From: CAYQQK01 sp964420065
GTDB taxonomy: Bacteria; Bacillota; Dethiobacteria; DTU022
Direction of reading: 5' to 3'
Length of the DNA stretch: 17,914 nt
Assembly: GCA_964420065.1 (NCBI GenBank)
Contig: CAYQQK010000025.1
Location: 1-17,914 of the forward strand
Both the position numbers and the translations under genes were made by a program. Below are positions 7,980 to 15,750 of the stretch, one piece after another (position 1 is the stretch's first letter; each line of letters starts with the position of its first letter). The notes beneath the pieces were generated by a model, which was given only the letters and a program-made list of their open reading frames with translations, did no database searches and had not been told where the DNA came from.

Positions 7980-8921
7980 TTACATTTCCCGGGGTTTCTC
8001 TTGTGGCCCTGTAGCAAGGCGTTCCAGGCGGCGGTAGCGATAGCTCATGCCGGACTTTCCGACGGGGGGGGTGAGCATCGCCCCCAGTTCACGCAAAGAA
8101 GCCTCCGGAAAGCGCAACCGCAACCGGGCCGCCTCCAGCAGGCCGGGAGGAAGATTGTCCAGGCCGGTAAAGTGTTCCAGTTCCCGGATTGCCGCCAGTT
8201 GCCGCTGGGCCGAGGCCACCACCTTCTCCAGGTTGGCCGTATCACAATTGACGAGACGGTTCACCGCATTGCGCATGCTCTTTACCACCCGTCCGTTTTC
8301 CAGAGCAAGTAGGGTCGCACTGGCCCCGATGATACGGAGAAACTCGGCAACGGAATCTCCATCTTTAAAATAGAGCGAGTGATTTTCTTTACGTTCCCGT
8401 AAAGCGGGCTCAAGGTTGAAGGAATGCAACAGTTGCCGCAACAAGCAGGCGTCTTCCCGGGAGCCGCAATGAATTTCCAGGTGGTAGCCCGAACGGGGTA
8501 TACTTAAAGACCCACCGGCCAGAAACATCCCCCGTATAAAAGCCCGGCGACAGCAACGGCGCTCAAAACCGGGTCGGGCACCCCAACGCCGGGACGGGCG
8601 CTCGAGCAATAGCAGTTGTCGCAAGCCGGAGAGATCGTCCCCGTCCGTTACGGGAAGCTGAACCAGGTACTGCACCCGAGCCAGGCGGCCGCCCTGTTTT
8701 TTCACCACCTGTGGTGTCCCGGCGGCAATTGCTTTGAGGTTTGAAAAAAGCCGGCGTGCGGCGGCGCTGCTGCCGGCGGCAACCGTCAGATAACAACGGC
8801 CTTCCCGGAGATAAATGTAACCCCGGAGCAAAATAAAAGCAGCCAGCTCGCTCCGGCGGCAACAGGGGGCTGCAAATTCGCTCCGGAGCAGCTCACTTTT
8901 GGCCCGGCGGGTAAACGACAC
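7980..8921 (-). CDS. whiA: WhiA-type DNA-binding regulator
   Basis: WhiA proteins join a degenerate LAGLIDADG homing-endonuclease fold to a C-terminal helix-turn-helix. They act in sporulation control in actinomycetes and in cell division and chromosome-related roles in Bacillus. The protein is 313 residues from the GTG at 8921, close to the 316 of Bacillus. Family landmarks: CCRRSELAAF near residue 20, CCRRAFIRGMFLAGGS in the middle, GYHLEIH, EFLRIIGA, and RNAVNRLVNCDTANL before the HTH (about 270-300, SLRELGAMLTPPVGKSG). The catalytic acids of active homing enzymes are absent, as in the family. The frame extends upstream to a TTG at 8969 that overlaps the rapZ stop. I prefer 8921 because GGGGGG sits ten bases before it and the product then begins SFTRRAKSELL, as in Bacillus. 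The usual partner yvcK is missing between rapZ and this gene. Confidence 0.93.
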   Translation of the reverse strand: MSFTRRAKSELLRSEFAAPCCRRSELAAFILLRGYIYLREGRCYLTVAAGSSAAARRLFSNLKAIAAGTPQVVKKQGGRLARVQYLVQLPVTDGDDLSGLRQLLLLERPSRRWGARPGFERRCCRRAFIRGMFLAGGSLSIPRSGYHLEIHCGSREDACLLRQLLHSFNLEPALRERKENHSLYFKDGDSVAEFLRIIGASATLLALENGRVVKSMRNAVNRLVNCDTANLEKVVASAQRQLAAIRELEHFTGLDNLPPGLLEAARLRLRFPEASLRELGAMLTPPVGKSGMSYRYRRLERLATGPQEKPREM

Positions 8922-8965
8922 GGACACCACACCCCCCGTAGCAAGATTTTTCAGCCGGCTTGCGG

Positions 8966-9853
8966 TCAAGCTTTATCCATATCGCGGTGATCAATCCACA
9001 AGGGATAACGCCCCGCAAGCGCCGTTTGCAGCTCGTTGATCAGGACTACCGAGCGGTGTTTCCCCCCGGTACAACCGATGGCGATCACCAAAACGCTTTT
9101 TCCTTCCCGCACATAGTAGGGCAGGACAAAATCCAACAGATCACGGATCTTCTGGAGAAATTTATGGGTGGCCCCCCAGCGCATGACGTAATCACGTACC
9201 CGCGGATCGCCCCCGCCGAGTTGACGCAGATGCGCAACATAATGCGGATTGGGCAAAAAACGAACATCGAATACGAGGTCCGCCTCCAGCGGCAGCCCGT
9301 ACTTGAAACCAAAGGAAACCAGGCGGATGTCCATGGTGCGTTCCTGTTGTCCCGGCCCGGCATAGATCTTGGCAATGCGTTCTTTCAGTTGCCCGGGGGT
9401 TAACAGAGTCGTATCGATGATGCTGTTCGCCCGCCCCCGGAGCCAATCAAGGGCTTCACGCTCCCGGCGGAGCGATTCGGCCAGGCTTTTTTCCGGCAGG
9501 GGATGCCGGCGACGGGTTTCTTTGAACCGGCAAATCAAGATCTCGTCTTCGGCTTCCAGGAATAAAACCTCGTAAGCAAAACCCGTCTCCTCGAGATCAT
9601 TCAAGGCACCGGTCAGATTTTCGAAAAACTCGCCCCCACGGATGTCGCAGACCAGGGCTACACGGTTAATCCGCCCCCGGGAATGCATGCATAATTCGGC
9701 GAATTTGGGAATAAAGGTGGGGGGAAGGTTGTCGACGCAGAAATACCCCAGGTCTTCAAAACAGCCGGCAGCCATGCTCTTCCCTGCTCCTGAAAGGCCG
9801 GTGATCAAGACGAATTTCAGGTCGCCGCCTCCACCAGAGGCCAATGTCACCAC
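8966..9853 (-). CDS. rapZ: RapZ/YvcJ-type nucleotide-binding protein
   Basis: P-loop ATPase/GTPase family. In E. coli RapZ is an RNA-binding adaptor controlling glucosamine-6-phosphate synthase; in Bacillus YvcJ affects competence, and its molecular role is less clear. The frame from the GTG at 9853 gives 295 residues. The Walker A GLSGAGKS is at 19-26, followed by FEDLGYFCVDNLPP. A Walker B-like VALVCDIRGGEFF follows, then FKETRRRHPL, and the C-terminal domain carries MSFGFKYG-like VSFGFKYGLP, FDVRFLPNP and IAIGCTGGKHRS. The first eleven residues are Gly-rich and unlike the family. An in-frame CTG at 9820 has a perfect GGAGG seven bases upstream and would give the typical MKFVLITG start. The true start is thus uncertain (9853, 9850 or 9820). 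whiA follows directly, without yvcK. Confidence 0.94.
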   Translation of the reverse strand: MVTLASGGGGDLKFVLITGLSGAGKSMAAGCFEDLGYFCVDNLPPTFIPKFAELCMHSRGRINRVALVCDIRGGEFFENLTGALNDLEETGFAYEVLFLEAEDEILICRFKETRRRHPLPEKSLAESLRREREALDWLRGRANSIIDTTLLTPGQLKERIAKIYAGPGQQERTMDIRLVSFGFKYGLPLEADLVFDVRFLPNPHYVAHLRQLGGGDPRVRDYVMRWGATHKFLQKIRDLLDFVLPYYVREGKSVLVIAIGCTGGKHRSVVLINELQTALAGRYPLWIDHRDMDKA

Positions 9854-9989
9854 CCACTTCCCACCCCGGGAAAATAATCGAAAACCGGAACACGTTCAAG
9901 AAGTTGAACTGAGCCGTCCTTCATTTGCAACCGGACCCCCCCGGCCGGGCCGTGAGCTGCCCGATCCCGCTCACCGGGGTACCGCTCAT
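9847..9989 (-). other. Two tiny overlapping open frames in the HAD-rapZ gap
   Basis: A 22-codon frame starts with an ATG at 9989 that overlaps the HAD-gene stop as ATGA and ends at 9921. There a second ATGA (ATG at 9924) opens a 25-codon frame that ends at 9847. Its last bases overlap the possible rapZ GTG starts at 9853 and 9850. The products resemble nothing I recognise, and neither has a good Shine-Dalgarno sequence (the second has a G-run about eleven bases upstream). They may be chance, remnants of a decayed gene, or coupling leader peptides. Reported as visible structure, not as confident genes. Confidence 0.15.
9871..9909 (-). promoter_or_regulatory. Candidate promoter and palindromic operator before rapZ
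   Basis: On the minus strand, TTGAAC (9894-9899) and TATTTT (9871-9876) are spaced by exactly 17 bases, a reasonable sigma-A-type promoter. The -35 is embedded in two overlapping perfect inverted repeats. GTTCAA/TTGAAC arms (9894-9899 and 9904-9909) have a 4-base spacer, and GAAC/GTTC arms (9888-9891 and 9894-9897) have a 2-base spacer. A repressor bound there would block the -35. The spacing differs from the Firmicute LexA box (GAAC-N4-GTTC), so I do not call it LexA. Predicted start near 9864 would serve rapZ, whiA and perhaps rpoN. Confidence 0.4.
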
Positions 9990-10804
9990 CCGGTTTCAAG
10001 GATATATTCCTCGATCACCCGCGCCACCCCGTCTTCAACGTTGGAAGCGGTCACGAAGTCGGCCGCGTCCCGGACGGAGGGGCGGGCATTGGCCACGGCC
10101 ACACCCAATCCGGCATAACGGATCATGTCCAGATCATTATAACTATCACCGCAGGCAATGATCTCCTCGCGGTGGATTCCCTCCTGTGCGGCGACGTAGG
10201 CAAGCGCCTGCCCCTTGGTCGAACGATGATCGGTTATTTCCAGAAACAACGTCCGGGACTGCAACGCAGTTACCTGTTCTCCGTAACGCTCGCGGATAAA
10301 ATGCTCGGCCCAGTCGAGGCGACCGTCCATGTCGATCACGGTCAACTTGGTCGGCTGTTTACCAGTTTCCTCCAGAAAAACGGCCAGGGGACCGACCGGT
10401 TTCAGTTCAACCCCGGCAATGGTTTGATAGTAACGGGTGTGGTGGTTTTCCTCGCGCACATAAAGACAATCATCGACATAGAGGTTCAGATGAAAGTCCC
10501 GGGTCTCCATCTCCCGGATGATCGCCACGGCCACGGCATGTTCCAGGGGCCGGTGCCGTAGAATCCTGCCGGTGCAGGAGGTTTTAACCAGGGCGCCATG
10601 GTAACTGATCAGGGGCGGATCCTGCTCCGGGGTCATCTGCAGGGCATAGTCCCGGCTGCTGCGGTACATCCGGCCGGTGGCGATGATCACCATCACTCCC
10701 TGCCGCACTGCCTCCCGGATCGCCCGCAGGTTGCGGGGTGATATTTGCAGGTCGTCACCGAGCAACGTTTCATCCAGGTCCAGCGCGACCAGGCGGTAAG
10801 CCAT
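9986..10804 (-). CDS. Cof-type HAD-IIB family phosphatase
   Basis: A cytosolic haloacid-dehalogenase-superfamily hydrolase of the Cof/YwpJ kind, expected to dephosphorylate sugar phosphates or other small phosphorylated metabolites. The exact substrate cannot be read from sequence. The 272 residues show motif I DLDET (nucleophile Asp9, acid Asp11), motif II Thr43 in ATGR, motif III Lys197 in KGQAL, and motif IV GDSYND (Asp220 and Asp224). A C2-type cap domain lies between about residues 80 and 190. The ATG at 10804 follows a GGGGGAG ribosome site with six bases of spacing. It lies 69 bases after uvrC and is probably on the same transcript. The stop overlaps a tiny open frame described separately. 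Confidence 0.88.
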   Translation of the reverse strand: MAYRLVALDLDETLLGDDLQISPRNLRAIREAVRQGVMVIIATGRMYRSSRDYALQMTPEQDPPLISYHGALVKTSCTGRILRHRPLEHAVAVAIIREMETRDFHLNLYVDDCLYVREENHHTRYYQTIAGVELKPVGPLAVFLEETGKQPTKLTVIDMDGRLDWAEHFIRERYGEQVTALQSRTLFLEITDHRSTKGQALAYVAAQEGIHREEIIACGDSYNDLDMIRYAGLGVAVANARPSVRDAADFVTASNVEDGVARVIEEYILETG

Positions 10805-10873
10805 TTTATTTCTCCCCCATGGTTGCCAATTCTCCCGTGCCTTGATGTTTGCCTTTTCCGCACAGCGGTCCGG

Positions 10874-12733
10874 TTAAAACCCTTCGTGAAGAAAACGAAA
10901 AACCCTTTCCGCCAGAATGAAACTGAACCCGGAAACGGCAGCAATGTCTTCCGGAGCGGCTCGCAACAATTGCTCCGGGCTGCCAAAGTGCTCCAGCAAG
11001 GCGGCCCGTCGTTTGGGCCCGACCCCGGGGATTTGTTCCAGCGATGAACGGAGCGCCCGGCGCCGACGCAGGCGCCGGTGGTAGCTCAAGGCAAAGCGGT
11101 GCGCCTCATCCCGGACCCGTTGTAAAAGCTGCAGAACGGCATGGTGCGCCGGCAGGAGCAACGGAGCAGGCTGCCCCTCGATAAAGATTTGTTCCGGTTC
11201 TTCGGCCAACGATAGAAGCGGTTGCCCTTCCGCACCGGCTTCTTCAAGGATGCGGCGTGCCGCCGCCAGTTGCCCTTTGCCTCCATCAACGAGCACCAGG
11301 TCCGGCCGGGGCCAATCTTGATGGACCCAACGCCGCTTTAATACTTCTTGCAAAGCGGCATAATCATCCCCGGCGGGGGTATGCCGCAGGTAGAAATAAC
11401 GGTACTGATCCCGGGCCGGGCGCCCTTCATAAAAAACCACCATGGAGCCGACCGCTTCAACCCCGCGGAGGTGAGAAATATCAAATCCCTCGATCCTTTG
11501 GGGGGCTTTCCCCAAACCGGCCAGCCGGGCCAGTTCCGACAAAGGGTTTTCCTCCCGCCGCCGGGCGATGGCGGTCGCCTCTTCCAGCCGTAAAAGACCG
11601 TTGCGGCGGGCCAGCTCCACCAGTTCCTTGCGGGAGCCGCGGTGCGGCACTTTAACCGCAACCCGCGTATGACCCTGTTTTTGCAACCATTGCCACAAAA
11701 GCTGCCGGTCATGGGGGAAATGCGAAAGCAATATTTCCAGCGGCACCCGGTCCGCCCGGCTATAGTAGTGCTTGATAAAGGCGGCCAGCGCTTCCCCATC
11801 CGGAACACCGGCGGCACCGGAGAGGGCGAAGTGCTCCTGCCCGAGAAGTCTCCCCTCCCGAATCCGGAAAAGGTGTACCGCCGCTCCCTTTTGATCACGC
11901 ACCAGGGCCAGGACGTCCTGATCTGCACCGGCCATCGATAGAACCTTTTGGTCCTGCTCCCTGACCCGGCGCAAGGCCTGAAGCTGATCGCGCAGCGCCG
12001 CCGCCATCTCGAACGCTTCTTTCGCCGCCGCCGCGTGCATCCGTTTTTCCAGCTCCTGTTCCAATTCGCGCTGGCGTCCTTCCAGGAAAAGGACTACCCG
12101 TTCGACCAGCCGGGCATATTCTTCGGGGGGCACCGCTGCCTCGCCCCGGCACGGAGCGAGGCAGCGATGCATCTGGAAATTAAGGCAAGGCCGTTCCGGT
12201 CCGGGGCGGCCGTCCAGGGGGCGGCGACAACGCCGCAGGGGGAAAATTTTACTCAAGAGCCGCACCGTCTCGCGCACGGCGCCGGCATTGGTGTAGGGAC
12301 CAAAAAGACGTTCCCGCTCCGGAAAAAAAGATGTGTTCCCGCCGCGCTTGCGCCGGCGGTCTTCTTTCTCTTTCTGGGTTAGGCGCAGGTACTGCAAGCG
12401 CGGGTAAAGCTCACCGGTAAGCCGCAGATAGGGGTAATCCTTGTCATCCTTGAGATAGACATTGTAACGCGGGCGGTGTTCTTTGATCAGAGTGCACTCC
12501 AAAATCAGCGCTTCCACCTCGGAATCGGTAACCAGATACTCCAGATCGCGCATCCGGGCCTGCAAGGCACGCAACCGCGATGGCGCTCCTTTTTGCGCCA
12601 GGTAATAACGGATGCGCTGTTTCAGGGAACGTGCTTTGCCCACGTAAACAATTCGCCCCGCCGCGTCACGGATGAGGTAAACTCCGGGAGCGTCCGGGAA
12701 ACGAGCCGCTTTTTCTGCCAGCGCCGGATCCAC
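10874..12733 (-). CDS. uvrC: Excinuclease ABC subunit C
   Basis: The dual-incision nuclease of nucleotide excision repair, recruited to UvrB at the lesion. Numbering here is from the ATG at 12742 (622 residues). GIY-YIG domain: about 16-95 (GVYLIRD, IVYVGKA, Glu76 or Glu82 region, KEHRPRYNVYLKDDK). Four cysteines at 172, 186, 194 and 198 match the iron-sulphur cluster set known in UvrC. UVR motif: about 230-262. The RNase H-like domain has Asp421 (DISHLRG), Asp486 (VLVDGGKGQL) and His548. Tandem helix-hairpin-helix: 565-620. Residues about 122-145 are a longer, highly charged stretch before FGPYTNAG than usual. The GTG at 12733 is preferred because AAAGGA lies eight bases upstream, while at the ATG (12742) the same site abuts the start. 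The protein is then 619 residues. Confidence 0.96.
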   Translation of the reverse strand: MDPALAEKAARFPDAPGVYLIRDAAGRIVYVGKARSLKQRIRYYLAQKGAPSRLRALQARMRDLEYLVTDSEVEALILECTLIKEHRPRYNVYLKDDKDYPYLRLTGELYPRLQYLRLTQKEKEDRRRKRGGNTSFFPERERLFGPYTNAGAVRETVRLLSKIFPLRRCRRPLDGRPGPERPCLNFQMHRCLAPCRGEAAVPPEEYARLVERVVLFLEGRQRELEQELEKRMHAAAAKEAFEMAAALRDQLQALRRVREQDQKVLSMAGADQDVLALVRDQKGAAVHLFRIREGRLLGQEHFALSGAAGVPDGEALAAFIKHYYSRADRVPLEILLSHFPHDRQLLWQWLQKQGHTRVAVKVPHRGSRKELVELARRNGLLRLEEATAIARRREENPLSELARLAGLGKAPQRIEGFDISHLRGVEAVGSMVVFYEGRPARDQYRYFYLRHTPAGDDYAALQEVLKRRWVHQDWPRPDLVLVDGGKGQLAAARRILEEAGAEGQPLLSLAEEPEQIFIEGQPAPLLLPAHHAVLQLLQRVRDEAHRFALSYHRRLRRRRALRSSLEQIPGVGPKRRAALLEHFGSPEQLLRAAPEDIAAVSGFSFILAERVFRFLHEGF

Positions 12734-12752
12734 CTTGATCATCCTTTCCAGT

Positions 12753-12784
12753 TATGTAACCCCTGTTGACGCTGTCACAAACAG
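12753..12784 (-). promoter_or_regulatory. Inverted repeat with weak promoter-like boxes before uvrC
   Basis: The 119-bp gap between uvrA and uvrC holds CTGTT/AACAG outer arms and GAC-GCT-GTC inner arms (12763-12784), interrupted by a 3-base bulge. TTGTGA (12775-12780) and TACATA (12753-12758) on the minus strand lie 16 bases apart and could be a -35/-10 pair. The repeat overlaps the -35. It is followed by GGGG rather than a T-run, so it is not a terminator. Weak evidence; uvrC may simply be read through from uvrA. Confidence 0.25.
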
Positions 12785-12852
12785 TGGGCCACGGCACCGA
12801 TCTTCCGGCGGAAATGGACGGCACCGGCACCGGATGGACCCCCCTCCGGTTT

Positions 12853-15717
12853 TCACGGTTTCAGCGCCACCGTGTTTTCGACCGGATACCTTGAACCGTT
12901 TTCTTTTTTAAGAACATGTCTGAGCCAACGCCCGGTGTGTGAAGCGGGTGCAAGGGCTACCTCCTCGGGCGTACCGCAGGCCACAACGGCGCCGCCGGCA
13001 TCACCGCCCTCGGGCCCGAGATCGATCAGATAATCAGCCCTTTTCAGGACTTCCGGATTATGTTCGATCACCACGACCGTGTTTCCGGTTTCGGTTAGCC
13101 GCTCCAAAACCTGAAGGAGCTTGCTGATATCCTCGAGGTGCAGCCCCGTGGTGGGCTCGTCCAGAAGATAGATCGCCCGGCCGTTCGTACGCCTCGACAA
13201 TTCCGTGGCCAGTTTTACCCGCTGGGCCTCACCCCCGGAAAGGGTGGTGGCCGGCTGCCCAAGCCGGACATAGCCCAGACCCACATCGCAGAGGGATTGC
13301 AGCTTACGCTGAACCCGGGGCAGAGCACTGAAAAAATGCAACGCCTCCTCCACGGTCATGGCCAGGACTTCGGCAATATTTTTCCCCTTGAAACGTACTT
13401 CCAGGGTTTCCCGATTGTAGCGCAGGCCCCGGCAAACTTCACAGGGGACATAGACATCGGGCAGAAAATGCATTTCAATACGCAGGATGCCATCTCCGCG
13501 GCAGGCTTCGCAGCGCCCGCCCTTGACGTTGAAGCTGAATCGTCCCGGCCGGTAACCGCGTTTGCGGGATTCGGGCACCTGAGAAAAGAGCTCCCGCACC
13601 CCGTCGAAAAGCCCGGTATAAGTAGCCGGGTTGGAGCGAGGCGTGCGCCCGATCGGAGATTGATCGATCTCGATCACCTTGTCCAGATGTTCCAGGCCTT
13701 CGAGGCGGTCGTGTGCCCCGGCCTGCTCCCGGGAACGGTACAACCGGCGGGAAAGAGCCCGGGCCAGGATTTCATTAACCAGGGTGCTTTTACCGGAACC
13801 GCTCACCCCGGAAACACAAACGAAAAGGCCGAGGGGAATACCGACGTCAATGTTTTTAAGATTATGCTCCCGGGCGCCCCGGATCCAGAGCCAGCGCTGA
13901 TCCGGATGACGGCGTTCCGCCGGCAAAGCGATAGCCCGGCGACCGGCGAGGTAGTCACCGGTAATCGATGCCGGGGCGGCCATGATCTGTTCCAGCGACC
14001 CTTCGGCGACAACGGCGCCGCCGTGCGCCCCCGCTCCCGGACCGATATCCACGATATGATCGGCCCGGCGGATCGTGCCCTCGTCGTGCTCAACCACGAT
14101 GACGGTATTGCCCAGATCGCGTAATGCTTCCAACGTTTGCAGCAACCGTGCATTATCCCGCAGGTGCAAGCCGATGCTCGGTTCATCGAGGATATAGATC
14201 ACCCCGGTCAAACCGGAACCGATCTGGGTTGCCAGGCGAATGCGCTGGGCTTCTCCCCCGGAAAGGGTTGCAGCGGCCCGGTTCAAGGTCAGGTACTGCA
14301 GGCCGACATTGCCCAGGAACTGGAGGCGGGCCTGAATCTCTTTCAGGATCGGTCCGGCAATCCGGCTTTCCCGCCCGGTCAGTTCAAGGCTGGCGCAAAA
14401 ATGCTCCGCCTCCGTTACGGTAGAGGCGGCAACCGAGGCAATATTTTGCCCCCCGACCAGGACGGCCAAGCTGGACTCCTTGAGACGGGCGCCGCGACAG
14501 GCACGGCAGGGACGGTTGACCATGTACCGCGAAAGTTCGAGACGCGTTTCCTCGGATCCGGATGAAGCATAGCGTTTTTCAAGAATGCCGAGAATACCGG
14601 GGAAGGGCTTGTGGTAACGGCGCACCCGACCAAAGCGGTTCGTGTAACGAAAAGGAACCGGCTCCGGAGAACCGTAAAGAAGCAATTCTGTTTCGGCCCG
14701 GGAAAGTGTGTTGAAGGGGACCTCCGGATCAATCCCGTACGCTGCGGCGGCGGACTCGGCGAACTGCTGATAATAGCGGCTGCTGCCTTTCCAGGGATGG
14801 ACCGCTCCCTCACGAAGCGAAAGTTCGGGAAACGGGATCACCAGTTCCGGGGTGAATTCGGCCCTGTTGCCGAGCCCGCCGCACTCGGGACAGGCCCCGT
14901 AGGGACTGTTAAAGGAAAAAATGCGCGGACTGATCTCTTCAAAACTGAAACCGCATTCGGGACAGGCAAACCGTTCTGAAAACAGATGTTCGGGGCCGTC
15001 CACCTCCTGAATCACGGCCAGCCCCTCTCCCTGTTTCAAAGCGGTTTCAAGGGAGTCGGCAAGGCGGCTTTCGACTCCTTCCCGCACCACGAGGCGATCG
15101 ACCACTACCTCGATCGAATGCTGTTTCATTTTATCCAGGGCAATCCGATCCTCCAGTTCGAGAATTTCACCGTCAACGCGCACCCGCACGAAACCACGCC
15201 GGCGGGTCTCTTCCAGAAGGCGGCTGTGTTCTCCCTTGCGCCCGCGCACGAGCGGCGCCAGCACCTGCAGTCGAGTCCCGGCCGGCAGGGCCATAACCTG
15301 GTCCACCATTTGCTGCACCGCCTGCCGGCCGATGTTCCGGCGGCAACGGGGGCAATGCGGCCGCCCCACACGAGCAAAGAGCAGCCGCAGGTAATCATAA
15401 ACCTCGGTCACCGTCCCGACGGTGGAACGGGGATTGCGAGAAGCAGTCTTCTGGTCGATCGAGATCGCCGGTGAAAGCCCTTCGATCCGGTCCACATCCG
15501 GCTTGTCCATCTGCCCCAAAAACTGGCGGGCATAGGCTGAAAGTGACTCGACGTAACGACGCTGCCCCTCGGCATAAATAGTATCGAAAGCCAGGGAAGA
15601 TTTGCCGGAACCGCTTAACCCGGTGAAAACGATAAGACTGTTGCGGGGTAAAACCAGGTCAACATTCTTTAGATTGTGCTCACGCGCCCCGTTGATAACA
15701 ATTTCGCCGGTAGACAT
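12853..15717 (-). CDS. uvrA: Excinuclease ABC subunit A
   Basis: The damage-sensing ATPase that loads UvrB. The 954 residues are normal length. It has two ABC modules. Walker A motifs are GLSGSGKS at 33-40 and GVSGSGKS at 637-644. Signatures LSGGEAQR are at 485-492 and 826-833. Walker B ILDEPSIGLH is near 509-518 and LLDEPTTGLH near 851-860. Cysteine pairs for zinc modules are at 252/255 with 276/279 and 736/739 with 759/762; further CxxC pairs are at 122/125 and 404/407. The insertion domain lies between 280 and 400. The ATG at 15717 has GGAGGGG about eleven bases upstream. It lies 33 bases after uvrB, so the two are surely co-transcribed; uvrC follows after a 119-bp gap. Nothing is broken. 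Confidence 0.98.
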   Translation of the reverse strand: MSTGEIVINGAREHNLKNVDLVLPRNSLIVFTGLSGSGKSSLAFDTIYAEGQRRYVESLSAYARQFLGQMDKPDVDRIEGLSPAISIDQKTASRNPRSTVGTVTEVYDYLRLLFARVGRPHCPRCRRNIGRQAVQQMVDQVMALPAGTRLQVLAPLVRGRKGEHSRLLEETRRRGFVRVRVDGEILELEDRIALDKMKQHSIEVVVDRLVVREGVESRLADSLETALKQGEGLAVIQEVDGPEHLFSERFACPECGFSFEEISPRIFSFNSPYGACPECGGLGNRAEFTPELVIPFPELSLREGAVHPWKGSSRYYQQFAESAAAAYGIDPEVPFNTLSRAETELLLYGSPEPVPFRYTNRFGRVRRYHKPFPGILGILEKRYASSGSEETRLELSRYMVNRPCRACRGARLKESSLAVLVGGQNIASVAASTVTEAEHFCASLELTGRESRIAGPILKEIQARLQFLGNVGLQYLTLNRAAATLSGGEAQRIRLATQIGSGLTGVIYILDEPSIGLHLRDNARLLQTLEALRDLGNTVIVVEHDEGTIRRADHIVDIGPGAGAHGGAVVAEGSLEQIMAAPASITGDYLAGRRAIALPAERRHPDQRWLWIRGAREHNLKNIDVGIPLGLFVCVSGVSGSGKSTLVNEILARALSRRLYRSREQAGAHDRLEGLEHLDKVIEIDQSPIGRTPRSNPATYTGLFDGVRELFSQVPESRKRGYRPGRFSFNVKGGRCEACRGDGILRIEMHFLPDVYVPCEVCRGLRYNRETLEVRFKGKNIAEVLAMTVEEALHFFSALPRVQRKLQSLCDVGLGYVRLGQPATTLSGGEAQRVKLATELSRRTNGRAIYLLDEPTTGLHLEDISKLLQVLERLTETGNTVVVIEHNPEVLKRADYLIDLGPEGGDAGGAVVACGTPEEVALAPASHTGRWLRHVLKKENGSRYPVENTVALKP

Positions 15718-15750
15718 AATCCTGGTAACCCCTCCGTTATTGTGATCAGA

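Noticed and set aside
8922..8969. TTG start for whiA overlapping the rapZ stop
   Set aside because: It adds sixteen residues not seen in WhiA and lacks a ribosome site; the GTG at 8921 with a G-rich site ten bases upstream matches the family length.
9888..9897. GAAC-AC-GTTC before rapZ as a LexA (SOS) box
   Set aside because: Firmicute LexA sites need four bases between the arms; here there are two, and rapZ is not a known SOS gene.
12752..12856. 34-codon GTG frame overlapping the uvrA stop
   Set aside because: No family resemblance and biased composition; the GTGA overlap alone is weak evidence.
13138..14124. Long plus-strand open frame (328 codons) antisense to uvrA
   Set aside because: It is a shadow of uvrA: no family-like motifs, no ribosome site, and the minus-strand frame has a complete, conserved UvrA.
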